This document shows positions 1-10,922 of a DNA stretch of 64,000 nt, piece by piece. How positions within the stretch are numbered: the first letter of the stretch is position 1; every line of letters begins with the position of its first letter. A model generated the notes under the pieces. It was given only the letters and a program-made list of their open reading frames with translations, was not told the DNA's origin and did not search any database. The DNA is from Pohlia nutans (Eukaryota > Streptophyta > Bryopsida > Bryales > Mniaceae): assembly GCA_022496805.1 (NCBI GenBank), contig CM040087.1, positions 29,846,253 through 29,910,252 of the forward strand, read 5' to 3'. A program made the translations under genes and the position numbers.

Positions 1-64
1 GAAGTTACTATTCCTTGGCTGACTTGGACAGCTCAAGTTTGTCTTTGGTCACTCTGAATTTAAG

Positions 65-2651
65 GCAGTGGCACCTCGTTGACGCAGGAACACGTTCACA
101 ACGAACCTGGAGATATTGAAGCGTGGCTGGAGCTTGCTCTTATACGCATTGACTTTGATCTGAATTGCGCAGATAATGATGCGTACAATGAAGTGAGTTA
201 ATTGCAGACTGAGGATTGTTTTATATTTGAATTTGTGAGATGCATGTTGCTGTGTCTTGTTTGTCACATGATACCAAGACCAGTCATGTGACGAACATGA
301 CACAGTCTTCTATTATGGTGCTCGAGACTGAATTGTTTGTTAGAGAATATCTAAACCATGACTAGATATTTTAGAAAGTGATGTATCAGATCAAAGTTTA
401 CTCTGTTGTTCCATGTCCTGGAACTGAGTACTTTTGTGCTCATTGTCTAACTTGTTGGCTTGTGAACAGGCCTTATACGTTCTTTCACGGGCCCTGGAGG
501 CAAATCCCACTATGGCCTCCTTATGGATTGTCTACATAGGCTTATTTTATCATGGGAAAGGCGAAATTGGCGTTGATGACTTATTTTTTCATGCGGTATT
601 TGTCCACTTTCTTTTGATAAAGGAAGTCTCCTTTAACTGCATCCTCGTGATTTTTTGACTTAAGCGAAGCATTTCTCATGGTTGTTCTGGACTCTACTTA
701 TCGTTTTATATTTGAAAGCTTTGTGTATCTTGTATACCGGTATGTGAGACTAAATCTCGAACTCAAGTTCCATCTTTTGAACCCACATGAAGTTTGAGTT
801 TCTATAATCTAAGTGCACTCTCTTGTGGATTCTCATTAGTTGTTTGAGGGCTTAATCATCTACCTAGTTTAGTTTCCAACGTTTCTGATTTTTTCCCTAG
901 AAAATCTTGGTCTCAGTAATCCATTTTCTGTCCAGTAAGTGCCAATTGTCACAATAACTCTACTGGTATTCTTAATTTTGCGATTAAATAACTGAACTTC
1001 TGCGCAGATTGAGAACAGTAAAGGTTCATATGAGTTGCTGCTCCTATACATCAATAGCAGGACGACATTCCCAGAACGATTGAAGGCCTATGAACTGGCC
1101 CTTGAAGCCCTGGTGAATGATGGGGAACATAGCGAGGAGCAGAGCGCCTGCATATTGGACGTGGCCATTCAGATGCTGGATTGCATATGTGTTGCAAAAG
1201 TTACTCAGCTACTGCATATGTGGTCCGAGGCTGTTGCCAACACAAGTAGTACTTCTGCATCAGTATTGACCTGCCTCACACCTGAGGATTGTTGCATCTT
1301 GATGGTGGCTTGTGCTTATGCGGTTGCGTTTGGCCAGCTCCCTCAGAACTATCTTCTCCGTTTAGGATGTAGGCAACAGTTGCCATGGGATCTTGATTGG
1401 TCAAGGTGTTCAGAAGTGCAGGAAGGCTCCAAGGATCTTGTGCTGAAAGTTATGGAGGCAGGTATGCATTGTGCATCTATTTTATCTCAGGAGGTGAGTG
1501 AGCAAGTTATGGCTATCAATTACTTAAAATGCTTGGCGCTGTACCATGGTTCCGAACATGCGCTGCGGATAAGTCGGCAAATTATGGAACGACATTCTAC
1601 CTGCCTCGAACTTGTTCTTCTCATTGTGCATTTGGAAAGGGAGAAAGGATGGAAGGAGGTGTTTCAGCAAGCGTTACATAGTTCATCTAAAGGGTCTACC
1701 GATCAGCAGAGATTGTGGTATCAGTATGCTGTGCATATGCTTAATGCTGAAGGCAGTGTTGGTGCTATGAATATCCTCCACCAGTGTGGAACTGCTGCTT
1801 GCCAAGGCCTCACGGAGTGGGAGAATTTTATTGGTTCTGGTGAGGCGGATCCTACTAGGAAAGCTCTACAGCTGAACACCAGAAGGCTTGAAAAAGCTGA
1901 TGGTAGCTGTGTGTTTGGTCGTGAAGTAGTGTTTGCGTGGATGAATCTCGCACTATATGAGATGCTCTCTGGCAACAAAGTTGATGCACAATTTGCACTG
2001 GAAAAAAGTATGAAAACAGCAGTTATATGGGAGGATGTGCTGCATTGTTGGAGAGAAATGGCTGCTTTCATACGTTTCAGCAAATCAGGTCAAGAGCAGG
2101 CTAGTGCTATCATGGACCTTTTGGACAGGTGTAGTTTAGCTACAAGCATGTCGTACAAATTAGTCCCTCTTGCTAGCAAATTGTTTAGCCCCATCTCCAA
2201 GCGAAGGGTTCGTGCATTTCTCGAGTCTCTCATGGGGCCTACTTCCATTGACCACTCACTCATGAACGCTGTGGTGGAAGTCATCATCAGCAAGGAGCCT
2301 GGCGTAACCAAAGAGGTTGCAATGATTGTCGAAGCACTGATGGAGACATTTCCTGGAAACCATGAGTTACTGTTGCAAATTTCTAGGATGCGTATTGGCA
2401 ATCTGGACAGCGTCGCTGATATGTCTGCTGCGGTGTGGATAAGCTCACTTCTGTTTGGCTCTTTGCTGCAAACATCCTCACAGGCTTGTGAACAACACTG
2501 GGTTGAGGCAGGGCACTTGCTAGAGCGACTGCAAGATGAAACTTCTCTCCGCAGTTTTTACCAATTCGCCTTTGCTCTTCATCCCTTCTCGGCCAATTTG
2601 AAGAAAAGTGCTGCTCTATTTGACAATTCAAACAAGCCTGACGTTTCTTGA
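65..2651 (+). CDS. C-terminal part of a ZFC3H1-like HAT/TPR protein (5' end outside window)
   Basis: Three exons are visible: about 65-192, 470-595 and 1008-2651, with GT..AG introns between them and all joins in phase 0. The reading frame gives helical repeats, including segments such as ALYVLSRALEANP and LLLYINSRTTFPERLKAYE, which resemble the HAT/TPR C-terminal half of plant homologues of ZFC3H1 (Arabidopsis At2g39580-type). In other eukaryotes ZFC3H1 links the nuclear exosome to polyadenylated RNA; the same nuclear RNA-surveillance role here is an inference from family. The zinc finger and N-terminus lie upstream of base 1. The last exon is unusually long (about 1.6 kb) and ends at TGA 2649-2651. 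The first exon's acceptor is uncertain (65, 69 or 88); bases 1-64 are stop-rich in the coding frame and look intronic. Confidence 0.72.
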
Positions 2652-3900
2652 CAAGGTCAGACTGCAAAGGTGCTTCATCCTTGGAGGTTCCTTTTGCTGG
2701 CGTATTATCAATGAATCTGAATGGGTCTGCAAATTATTGTACGGAAGTATGGACACGAAGGCAATTGACTGAAGCCAACGTTACGGAAGCTACCACGACA
2801 ATAGGAGCTGAGGGACCGACTTTGTTGTCTGTAGGCATTTCAGTCGTTCATTCATAGTGATTTACGTGGGTTTATTTGTTTGTGTCATCCAGTTGTGATC
2901 TAATTGTGGTGGTGTTGGTTTTATATGTTCCTTACTTTTTGCATGCTCTGTACTAAAGAGACACGTGTGGCTTTGTGTGGGAATTGTGTTCAGTTGTGTC
3001 CTCCTATCCTCATCAAGCTCTATACTCAGGTGTGCTCAGCAAGTTCTCAGCCGATTCAGCTCAGTGTTTCTCCTTCATTCTTTTTTGTTCTATGCTGGTC
3101 GTGCACATAATGATATTTCTGCAATTACATGTTTATGTTCATGGATTTTATGTGCATGCTATGGTCACCGTGGTGAAACTGTTTTGTGGTTGCAGGTGAG
3201 TCTACTGGAGCTCCTCTCTTCATTCCCCTCAAGAAGATGGTATCTTTCAATTTTCTAGGTGTCTTTCTTGGTTGTACGTGTTTTTGCAGTCATTTGCTTT
3301 TTGGCCCTCTTCCAGTTTAAACCCCATATACAAGCTCCCGTACGTTGCGGTAACTGCTGTATCGTGGAGGTAAGTGCTTGGGCATTCAGTTCACTTCGCC
3401 AAGAGTACTGATGTTCTAGTGGCTGGTAGAATGGGGGCTGGATTACATTTTCGGTACATAGTTCAATCCCGAAGGAGTCGTCATCTTCAGCATAAATGAT
3501 TTGCATCGCTATGTGGATCCGTGCGGCCTGTTTCAAGCTCGGGTGTGACATTTACCTCAAGTCTGTTTAATACTGAACGGTATGTTGCTTTGGTTATGCT
3601 CAATAGAGCATGTTTTTGGCATATCAGATGAGTACGATGGAAGGGAGAACAAGAAATTTTTGCCGGCTTTTAGGAGAATCATACAGGTACCCTTGTAGTT
3701 TAGAAAGTTTTTCGAAATTTCCGTCTTTAGTGACAGAGCAGCTAACATGTTTAGATTGAACATTCGGTTGAGTGACCTGGCTGATAACCCAGACTGTGGT
3801 CCAATTTTTTACGTTTGACTAACAACCCCAAAACCAGGGGTCTGATCGAACCCTTTACTTTTGCAATAAAATTGAATGTACTTCTGTTTACTGCCTCGGT
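2652..3900 (+). other. Probable 3' UTR of the ZFC3H1-like gene
   Basis: No coding signal follows the stop at 2651. Several short overlapping ORFs lie in pyrimidine-rich sequence but have no recognisable motifs. An AATAAA at 3865-3870 is a possible polyadenylation signal, although it is far (1.2 kb) from the stop and an earlier variant site could be used. The end is therefore approximate. Confidence 0.35.
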
Positions 3901-4142
3901 GATTGTTTATTTGCTATTGTAATTTCAACTAGAGGTTCATGATATTGTAGTTGCTGGGATAAATGGCACTACAGATCTGGCCATTCTCTCCTGGTGGCAG
4001 CTTCTGTTACTGATTGTAATCATCTAGGGTCAGTCACGGGAGGTGGTCACGGCATGGTCTCAAAATTCTCCCTTGTGAGATTAAGAACCCTGCAAATTGG
4101 GAAATATTCATGCAGTGATGCTGTCCTCCCGATTTTGGAATG

Positions 4143-4512
4143 TCACTGGAGTTATCCTTAAAGTTTGGATCAAATTTGGAAGAAGATACCATGAATTTTT
4201 TTTATTATACACTTATTTCTTCACTTCAAATAGTTAGAAGGTGTGGAAGATCTTGGTGGTTTATCATTATTAGGTGTTTAAGAGGTGTGTTAGAGCTTGG
4301 TGGTCTTCAAAAAAATTTAGCTCCTTTCTTGGTGCTAAAAAACTTTTGAAGACCACCAAGCTCTTACACACCTCTTACACACCTAATAATGATAGACCAC
4401 CAAGATCTTACACACCTTTTAACTATTTAGAATGAAAAAATAAGAATACAGTAATGGAAAATTCTTTGTAGATTCATCAAATTCAAGGTGACTTTAAGGA
4501 TAACTCTATTAC
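4143..4512. repeat. Foldback (long hairpin) element, about 370 bp
   Basis: The two halves are inverted copies. The inner arms, about 4228-4316 and 4346-4433, match with only a handful of mismatches. The outer arms are weaker but the tips share GAGTTATCCTTAAAG in inverted form. The loop is short (about 20 bp). Each arm also contains short direct repeats of a motif like AGGTGTGTAAGA followed by CTTGGTGG. The structure fits a foldback MITE; transcripts across it would form a near-perfect hairpin. No clear target-site duplication was found. Confidence 0.75.
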
Positions 4513-5656
4513 ATCAGTGCAAATGTAATTTTTTTCTCAAAGGTGCACCAAAATGGTATAGGCTTAAAACTCTGTTTATTCATAAGGTTGAAAGGCGGTG
4601 GATTTATTTATCATTGAGTCCATTCCTTGGAAATTTGTATCGTAAAGATGTTTGTGGTATCTTTCATTTGATGTTTCACTGGAGTTGCAATGCCAGTATC
4701 CCAATTCTGGTTGGCAGGCATGAATCAAGAGATCTGAGAGAAGTCAGGTCTTTTTAAGGGCGAATGTGAATTAAGAGTCTGTTTGTTGAAGACCCACACC
4801 AATTTGCATAACATAACGGAAGTATAGAAATTACATTCAGTTCTTCTCTTAGGGCGAGCTGAATAGAGAGTTGGGTTGAGTTTTTCAACCGGGTGTACAT
4901 AAGGGGTTATTTTGGGTTGAAATTGGTTTGAGTTGAATGATGAAGAAAGGCATTGTTGAATGTAATACCGGTAGTGTAAATTTTCAACCAAGGGAGGGGG
5001 ACCACAGTTGAGATTTTTTTTTTCAGAGGTTGAAATTACTCTCCTTCATCGAAACTTCAATGCGCTCCGCCTTAGAGGATGAACTCTATACTACAACTAG
5101 GAACAACATGACATTTTTGACCGCACAAAATTGCATCCTTGTAGAAAATCATCCTATGCATCATAAAGATATCATTTTGAGCAACTTGATACCAATTTGA
5201 TTTCAAAATTTTATCTCACCTTGTACAATTTTATCTCTACAATTGTATTCAAGTGAAATTGTGTAAGGATTTTTACACCATTTTTGTCTCTTTTGCCTCC
5301 TTTCTTTTCTTTGTCTTTTAAGTCTTTTATTGTCTCCTTTTAATCTTCTTTGTTTCTTTGTCTCTAAGTTTCCACATTTCCTCTAGTAAAATAACCTTAT
5401 TAGATAAGATATTATACAGAACATGGATGGTTATCACAGTAGGACAAGAATGATACGAACGAACTGTTGAGAAGGGTTGTGGCATATTGTGGATATTAGG
5501 TAAGGAAAGTTGGGAGTCTCTCATCAGATACTGTATTGAACACTCTCTCATCAAATTAGAACTCCGAGTCAAACCCATGATATGCAACCAACCTGTGTTT
5601 TTGTCCAAGCAAGTCCATGGATTTTTGGAACTGATTGCAATGCGGTGGCCGGAATT
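4513..5656. other. Intergenic region; likely 3' UTR of the downstream minus-strand gene at its right end
   Basis: No conserved coding sequence is seen. AATAAA on the minus strand (TTTATT at 5326-5331) lies about 330 bases beyond the stop codon of the isomerase gene and could be its polyadenylation signal. The rest is AT-rich unique-looking sequence. Confidence 0.35.
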
Positions 5657-8600
5657 CTACAGCCCTGCAGAGACGAGGTCGTGAAGAGTAACGAGACCAA
5701 TCACCACTTTATTGAAATCCACAACAGGTAAGAAAGTCACAGAAGAGACACCTTCCTCCATCTTCTTCATGGCTGCAAATGCCATTGCATTGCCCATGAT
5801 CGACCGAGGCTCCCTGCACGGTGATCATTCAAGTATTCATTTCTGCCGGTATTCCCAAGAGAGTTAACCCAATGGTGGAATCATCTAATATTTAACTGAG
5901 AACTTCTGTTAAATAAAAGTGTTTTCAGAAAATATTAAGAAACGTTTAGAGTCTTTGTCATGATTCATGAGGTCTCCTTGTTTTAGTGATCATATAGAGG
6001 CCTCCCCAAGGAGAGCTCTATATGAGCATATTCGATAGGGGTTGTCACACATCCTCCATTCCATTCTCAATCTTCAGAGAATGAGGATGTGGCACGCTCT
6101 CCTTGAATGGTGGAGGTCCCATTCTCTAAAGATTAAGAAATTTCATTCTTCTCCTCCAAGGGTGAAGAATGGGCGTGAAGAATGGAGAATGGAGAATGGC
6201 CCATGCTTGGAGGATGAATAACCAACTAACAACCTCTATTCTCCATTCTCAATCTTCACAAACCACAAAAGGGGTGTCACACTTTCTTCATGGAGAAGGT
6301 GTCGTATTGGTTCCTCTTTTCTCTCATTCTTTGGAGAAGTTCTATTCTCGTAGGATGTGTGACAACCCCTAATACGATAATGTATACGATCACTGCAGAC
6401 ATATGGAGAAGACTTTTTAAATGATCTTGAAATAGTTCAGTTTTTTCTGATAATTTTACTGAAAACCTGGTAGTGTATTCGGTTGGACTGCAACCATTAC
6501 CTGTTGCACATTTCGCCTACTTGGAGGTGGAAAATGCGTTCTCGACTAGAATTGAGAGCTCGCCGCAAGTCTCCATCGGTGAAGGTAGCGATGAGGCGTT
6601 TGCACTCGTCCACCACAATGAGGCATCCGCATCCTTTGCTGGTGAGCTCCACAAGCTGGTCCATGATCAAATCACTTTCTCGGCACAATGGCAGTGCGTC
6701 GCCTTTTCTCATCATATCCTCCACCTGCAGACAGCCCTAAAGTTGTAAGTTCACACATGTTTTCCCTTAGCAGTTTTGAGTACACCACAAGGAGAAGGCG
6801 TTGCTTTTCATTCTAATTGTGAGTCAAACGGCGCCACTTCGCACTCACCAATTTTTTGGTTCAGTGCGATTCGGACAAGCGTGTAGAGTGAAAAGCAACA
6901 ATGAACAGGATCCTCCAGGGTGAGAAACGACACCTTTGCTTGTAGTGGTAGGTCCTGTGTGGACTTTTTTTTGTTCAAATTTATTTGTTGTTCGACCAAC
7001 ACATGTAATGTTCTTCGTTGGTGGTGAACATTGTATCATGGGTGGATCGAACAAACACTTTATTCACGTCAGCCTCGAAAGAGGACCAAAGTTCCTATCT
7101 ATCTATCTTCTTCACTAATTCCGATGATATAAAATTTGGTCTCATCTTAATTATTGATTTTTCACAATATGATCAATTGAATTTGTCATTTTAAAACCAT
7201 GAATCCTTGATCCTTTAGGGGTTAATTGCAATAGGGGTTGTCACACATCTTTTGAGAATGAAACTTCTTTGAAGAATGAGAGAAAAGAGGAACCAATAGG
7301 ACACATTCTCCATGAAGAAAGTGTGACACCCCTTTTGTGATATGTGGAGAATGAGAATGAAGAATAGAGGTTGTTAGTTGGTCACACATCCTCCAAGCAT
7401 GGACCATTCTCCATTATCCATTCTTTATGCCCATTCTTCACCCATGGAGGAGAAGAATGAAATTTCTCAATCTTCAAAGAATGGGCCTTCCGCCATTCAA
7501 GGAGAGCACGCCACGTCCTCATTCTGTGAAGATTGAGAATGCAATGGAGGATGTGTGACAATCCCTAATATAAAGAATTGATCACATGAAAACCCTAATT
7601 CAAAAGTGGAGAAAAGCGCACAAACCCGGAAGATGAGGCGCTTGCCAATGCGGCCACCGGGGTGGTTGAGGGCGTACTGCTCCCGGGTGAGATTCTTGGC
7701 TTGCATGAGCGCAATGGCAACCGTGTCGCCGAACAGCATTTGAATGGCAGTGGAGGTGACGGGCGCGAGATCGAACGGGCAAAGCTCCCGCTCCAACGGC
7801 AGGTACACATGCATGTCGCACGTCTCCCGGAAATTGGAGTTCTTGAACGACGAAATGCCCACGAGGTACGCGCCTTTGGCTCGAGCGCACGGGATGAGCT
7901 TGGTGAGCTCCTCCGTCGCCCCGGACTTGCTGAACAACACCACCACGTCTTCGGGCCCGACCAGGCCGATGTCCCCGTGCAGCGCGTCCGTCGGCGACAG
8001 AAACACCGCCTTCGTGCCCGTCGACACCAACGTCTGTGCGCTCTTCTGCGCCACGAACCCGCTCTTCCCTACTCCCGAGAAGAAGATCACGCCCTTCGTG
8101 TCCACGCACAGCTGCGTAAATGCTTGCACCTGGCTTGCTCTCCACATCACAATGTTCATCAAAACACACACACTCATCATCATGCAGAGATCATTGAACA
8201 AGGTTCTTTGCTCGCAATTCAAATTCTTGAAGAAACAGTCGAGAAGCTGTTACTTGCTCTCCACATCAAAATGTTCATAAAAAACACGCACTCATCATCA
8301 CACAGAGATCATTGAAGAAGCTTATTTGCTCACAATTCAACTTGAAGAAATAGTCGAGAAACTGTTACTTGCTCTCTACATCAAAATACATAAAAGAGAA
8401 ACTTGCTCATCACCATACGGAATTTCTTCGAGATTGAAGAAGGCTATTCGCTCACTTCTTCGTAATACAAAATATTGAAGAAAGAGTGGAGAAACTGTTG
8501 CTTCCTCTCCACATCAAAATACATGAAAGAAAATCATGCTCATCACCATACGGAGTTTCTTCGAGATTGGAGAAGGTTATTTGCTCGCAATTCAAATTCT

Positions 8601-9434
8601 TGAAAAAACAGTCGAGAAGCTGTTACTTGCTCTCCACATCAAAATACATAAAAAGAAAAACATGCTCATCACCATACGGAGTTTCTTCGAGATTGGAGAA
8701 GGTTGTTTGCTCGCAATTCAAATTCTTGAAGAAACAGTCGAGAAGCTGTTACTTGCTCTCCACATCAAAATACATAAAAGAAAAACATGCTCATCACCAT
8801 ATGGAGATTGAACAAGGTTATGTGCTCGCAATTCAAATTCTTGAAAAACAAGTCGAGAAGCTGTTACTTGCTCTCCACATCAAAATACATAAAAAGAAAA
8901 ACATGCTCATCACCATACGGAGTTTCTCCGAGATTGGAGAAGGTTATTTGCTCGCATTTCAAATTCTTGAAAAAACAGTCGAGAAGCTGTTACTTGCTCT
9001 CCTCATCAAAATACATAAAAAGAAAAAGATGCTCATCACCATACGAGATTGAAGAAGGCTATTCGCTCACTTCTTCGTAATACAAATTGTTGAAGAAAGA
9101 GTGGAGAAACTGTTGCTTGCTCTCCACATAAAAATTTATCAAAAAATTATACTAATCATCAAACAGAGATTGAAGGTGGTTATTCGCTCCCCGATTCGCT
9201 CACCTCTTCGTAATTCAAATTAGTTGAGAAACTGCTATTTGTTCTCCACATCAAAAAACACACACTCATCTTCAGACAGAGTTATTCGCTTACCTCTTCG
9301 TAATTCAAGTTCTTGAAGAAATAATCGAGAAACTGTTGCTGCTCCTGAAACAAGCGCTTCAGCTCACAAATGCCAAACACGGGCGGATCGTCGTCGTCTT
9401 TGAAGCTGTGATGACCATTACCATTGGACTCCAT
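5657..9434 (-). CDS. Arabinose-5-phosphate isomerase (SIS domain plus CBS pair)
   Basis: Four exons on the minus strand: 9434-9294, 8129-7626, 6724-6501 and 5813-5657. Phases agree exactly (47 codons; 168 codons; 74 codons plus 2 bases; 1 base plus 52 codons with TAG), giving 341 residues, the usual length for plant homologues (Arabidopsis SETH3, KpsF/KdsD family). The enzyme interconverts ribulose-5-phosphate and arabinose-5-phosphate for Kdo synthesis. Exon 2 carries the SIS sugar-isomerase fold with GVGKSGF (about residue 66), [38 protein letters not shown] and NHPGGRIGK. Exon 3 begins the CBS region with [14 protein letters not shown] and FTDGDLRR; exon 4 ends [15 protein letters not shown] 9434 was chosen because it starts a frame of normal family length. 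All introns are heavily invaded by repeats but no coding residue seems damaged. Confidence 0.93.
6036..6371. mobile_element. TIR MITE, family GGGGTTGTCACACATC, copy 1
   Basis: This 336-bp element in intron 3 of the isomerase gene has terminal inverted repeats GGGGTTGTCACACATCC and its complement, with TA on both sides. Its interior is an imperfect palindrome rich in CATTCT/AGAATG motifs. A second copy in opposite orientation lies at 7232-7567 in intron 2. TA flanks suggest a Tc1/mariner (Stowaway-like) origin; other superfamilies are possible. Confidence 0.75.
6783..6947. mobile_element. CACTA-type MITE, copy 1 (intron 2 of the isomerase gene)
   Basis: Ends read CACCACAAGGAGAAGGCG and, inverted, CGCCTTTGCTTGTAGTG-like sequence (right tip CTTGTAGTG). 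A 3-bp duplication GTA flanks it (6780-6782 and 6948-6950). CACTA tips plus a 3-bp duplication are the hallmark of the En/Spm superfamily. Related copies lie at 56446-56618 and, truncated, near 54209-54344. Confidence 0.78.
7045..7110 (+). mobile_element. Short retroposon 3' end with TATC tail, copy 1 (truncated)
   Basis: Matches the dispersed repeat at 25026-25112, 62222-62335 and (inverted) 52801-52905. The shared core is ACACTTTATTCACG, a short GC stem around CCTCGAAAGAGG, then a run of TATC units. Simple-repeat tails of this kind are typical of LINE/SINE retroposons. Only the 3' part is present here. Confidence 0.6.
7232..7567. mobile_element. TIR MITE, family GGGGTTGTCACACATC, copy 2 (inverted)
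   Basis: Reverse-complement copy of the element at 6036-6371, same length (336 bp), visibly close to 90% identical by eye, with TA on both sides. It sits in intron 2 of the isomerase gene, so the two copies bracket exon 3 in opposite orientation. Confidence 0.78.
8130..9345. repeat. Tandem array of about ten roughly 115-130 bp units filling intron 1
   Basis: The phrase CTCCACATCAAAATACAT (with variants) recurs about ten times between 8138 and 9250, each time followed by related sequence and preceded by AAATTCTTGAA..GTCGAGAA..TGTTACTTG. The exon 1 end (9294-9345) carries the same motif as real coding sequence, and the left end of the array touches the exon 2 acceptor at 8130. Each unit therefore looks like a decayed copy of the last ~50 bases of exon 1 plus the start of intron 1. 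Confidence 0.85.
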
Positions 9435-9540
9435 CGTCCTCTGTTTCGATCTGCTTGCTGCAGCTTCTTCAAACAGATAAATATATCGAGAAGCAGATTT
9501 TTTTTGATCGAGCAATTAATTGTTAGGTAGCTGCGATCAA

Positions 9541-9560
9541 CGTCGTCGTCGTCGTCGTCG
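9541..9560. repeat. CGT trinucleotide microsatellite
   Basis: Six to seven perfect CGT units just upstream of the isomerase start codon (about 105 bases), probably in its 5' UTR or promoter. Confidence 0.8.
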
Positions 9561-10050
9561 TACACATGATTTTTCTCGATGACCTAAGTTAATCAATGTA
9601 ACAATCATGGAACGCCAGCTACGATCTCTTCTGCCATGTTAAAACCGAGAATGCTTTTTCAGCAACCGAAATCAGCCAATTCGGGATCAAAAACTTGAAA
9701 TCCTTTGATCGAAACTTGCAATTCATTGATCAATACTTTCGATCTGAGCTTCAAATTCTTTGATCTCGACAAGGCAAAATTCCAGCCTAGGATTAGGAGC
9801 ATAGGGTCTTGTCGTTTAGTATGTTGTTGTGCAATAGAAATAAAGCATCCATTTGTTTTGAAAAAAATCGAGAAATGGCGAGGGTAGCTTGAATGTAGAC
9901 CTATCTTAGATTTTACCTGCGCAAGGTTAGGGTCTCTGAAATCTAGCAGAGCCCTGTATTCAAGCTATCCTTGGCCCATCCTCGGTATATGTACCAATGA
10001 ATTTATTTTATTTACAGTAGCTACTACCCTAAAAACCTTGACTAATTTTA

Positions 10051-10922
10051 TTAACCCTTTAAGGTCCCGATTCAACACTGTTTTCAAAGATTTGTTATAA
10101 AATGGTTGTTGGAAAACAAAAATGGAGTTGATGTACAAAGCAAAGTTGTAAATGTCAATGTGAAAATAACATCTGTACGGTTCGCTTCATCATATTTATT
10201 ATTAATATTTTTTATTTAATTTTGCAAGGTTTTCTCTTGAAATTCAATTAAAAATCCAAAATCAACACAAAAAAATCAAAAAGTATTGTAATGAAATTGG
10301 AATAACATGCACTACAAGATGGTATGGTTTCCATTATTTGATTCTACATATTATGGAAAATCATGTTTAACCCTTTAAGGTCCCAATTCAACACTGTTTT
10401 CAAAGATTTGTTATAAAATGTTTGATAAAAAATCGAAATGGAGTTGATGTACAAAGCAAAGTTATAAATATCAATGTGAAGAGAACATCTGTACGATTGG
10501 ATTCATCATTTTTTTATTAATATTTTTTAATTAATTTTGCAAGGTTTTCTCTTGAAATTCAATTTAAAATCCAAAATTAACATTAAATTTTTTTTAAATA
10601 TTGTAATGAAATTGGAATAACATGCTCTACAAGATGGTATGGTTTTAACTATTTGATTCTACTTATTATAGAAATTGGCACGTCAAAGGGTTAAGGTTTC
10701 ACTTTTTGAACTAAGATTGAAACTCGGCATAAACCACTTTTGTAATTTTTCAAAAATTCACATTATCTTATTGTGAAGATCCCTACCGTACAAATGGTAG
10801 TCAACTAGCACAAGAATTAAGAAAATTTTGGATGGATGAAAAAAATCACCATATGTGGTGAAGGGACACGTCAAAAATCATCCAGTGTCCAGAATATGGA
10901 TGATGGCGCGTCGAAAGGTTAA
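10051..10922. mobile_element. piggyBac-like MITE, family PB1 (copy a, interrupted by a second copy)
   Basis: Starts TTAACCCTTTAAGGTCCC and ends with an inverted TTAA-bounded tip at 10919-10922. The interior matches other PB1 copies: TCAACACTGTTTTCAAAG near the left, GTACAAATGGTA near the right. A shorter copy (10367-10694) is inserted at an internal TTAA, splitting it. The family is AT-rich and non-coding. Confidence 0.82.
10367..10694. mobile_element. piggyBac-like MITE, PB1 deletion derivative nested in copy a
   Basis: A 328-bp internally deleted PB1 element bounded by TTAA on both sides. In uninterrupted copies (for example 45105-45120) the host sequence at this point reads TCATGTTTAAGGTCTCAC with one TTAA. 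Here the halves TCATGTTTAA and TTAAGGTTTCAC flank the insert, so TTAA was duplicated. Confidence 0.85.

Noticed and set aside
2904..3258. Overlapping short hydrophobic ORFs after the ZFC3H1-like stop codon
   Set aside because: Pyrimidine-rich 3' UTR sequence, several frames equally open.
7662..8315. 217-codon plus-strand ORF
   Set aside because: Antisense to exon 2 of the isomerase gene.
8486..9080. Long plus-strand ORFs (up to 188 codons) with repeated [17 protein letters not shown] segments
   Set aside because: They are read through the tandem array of intron 1 of the minus-strand isomerase gene; the periodicity creates the open frame.
8130..9300. CRISPR-like array
   Set aside because: Units are 115-130 bp, imperfect, without unique spacers, and lie in a eukaryotic intron.
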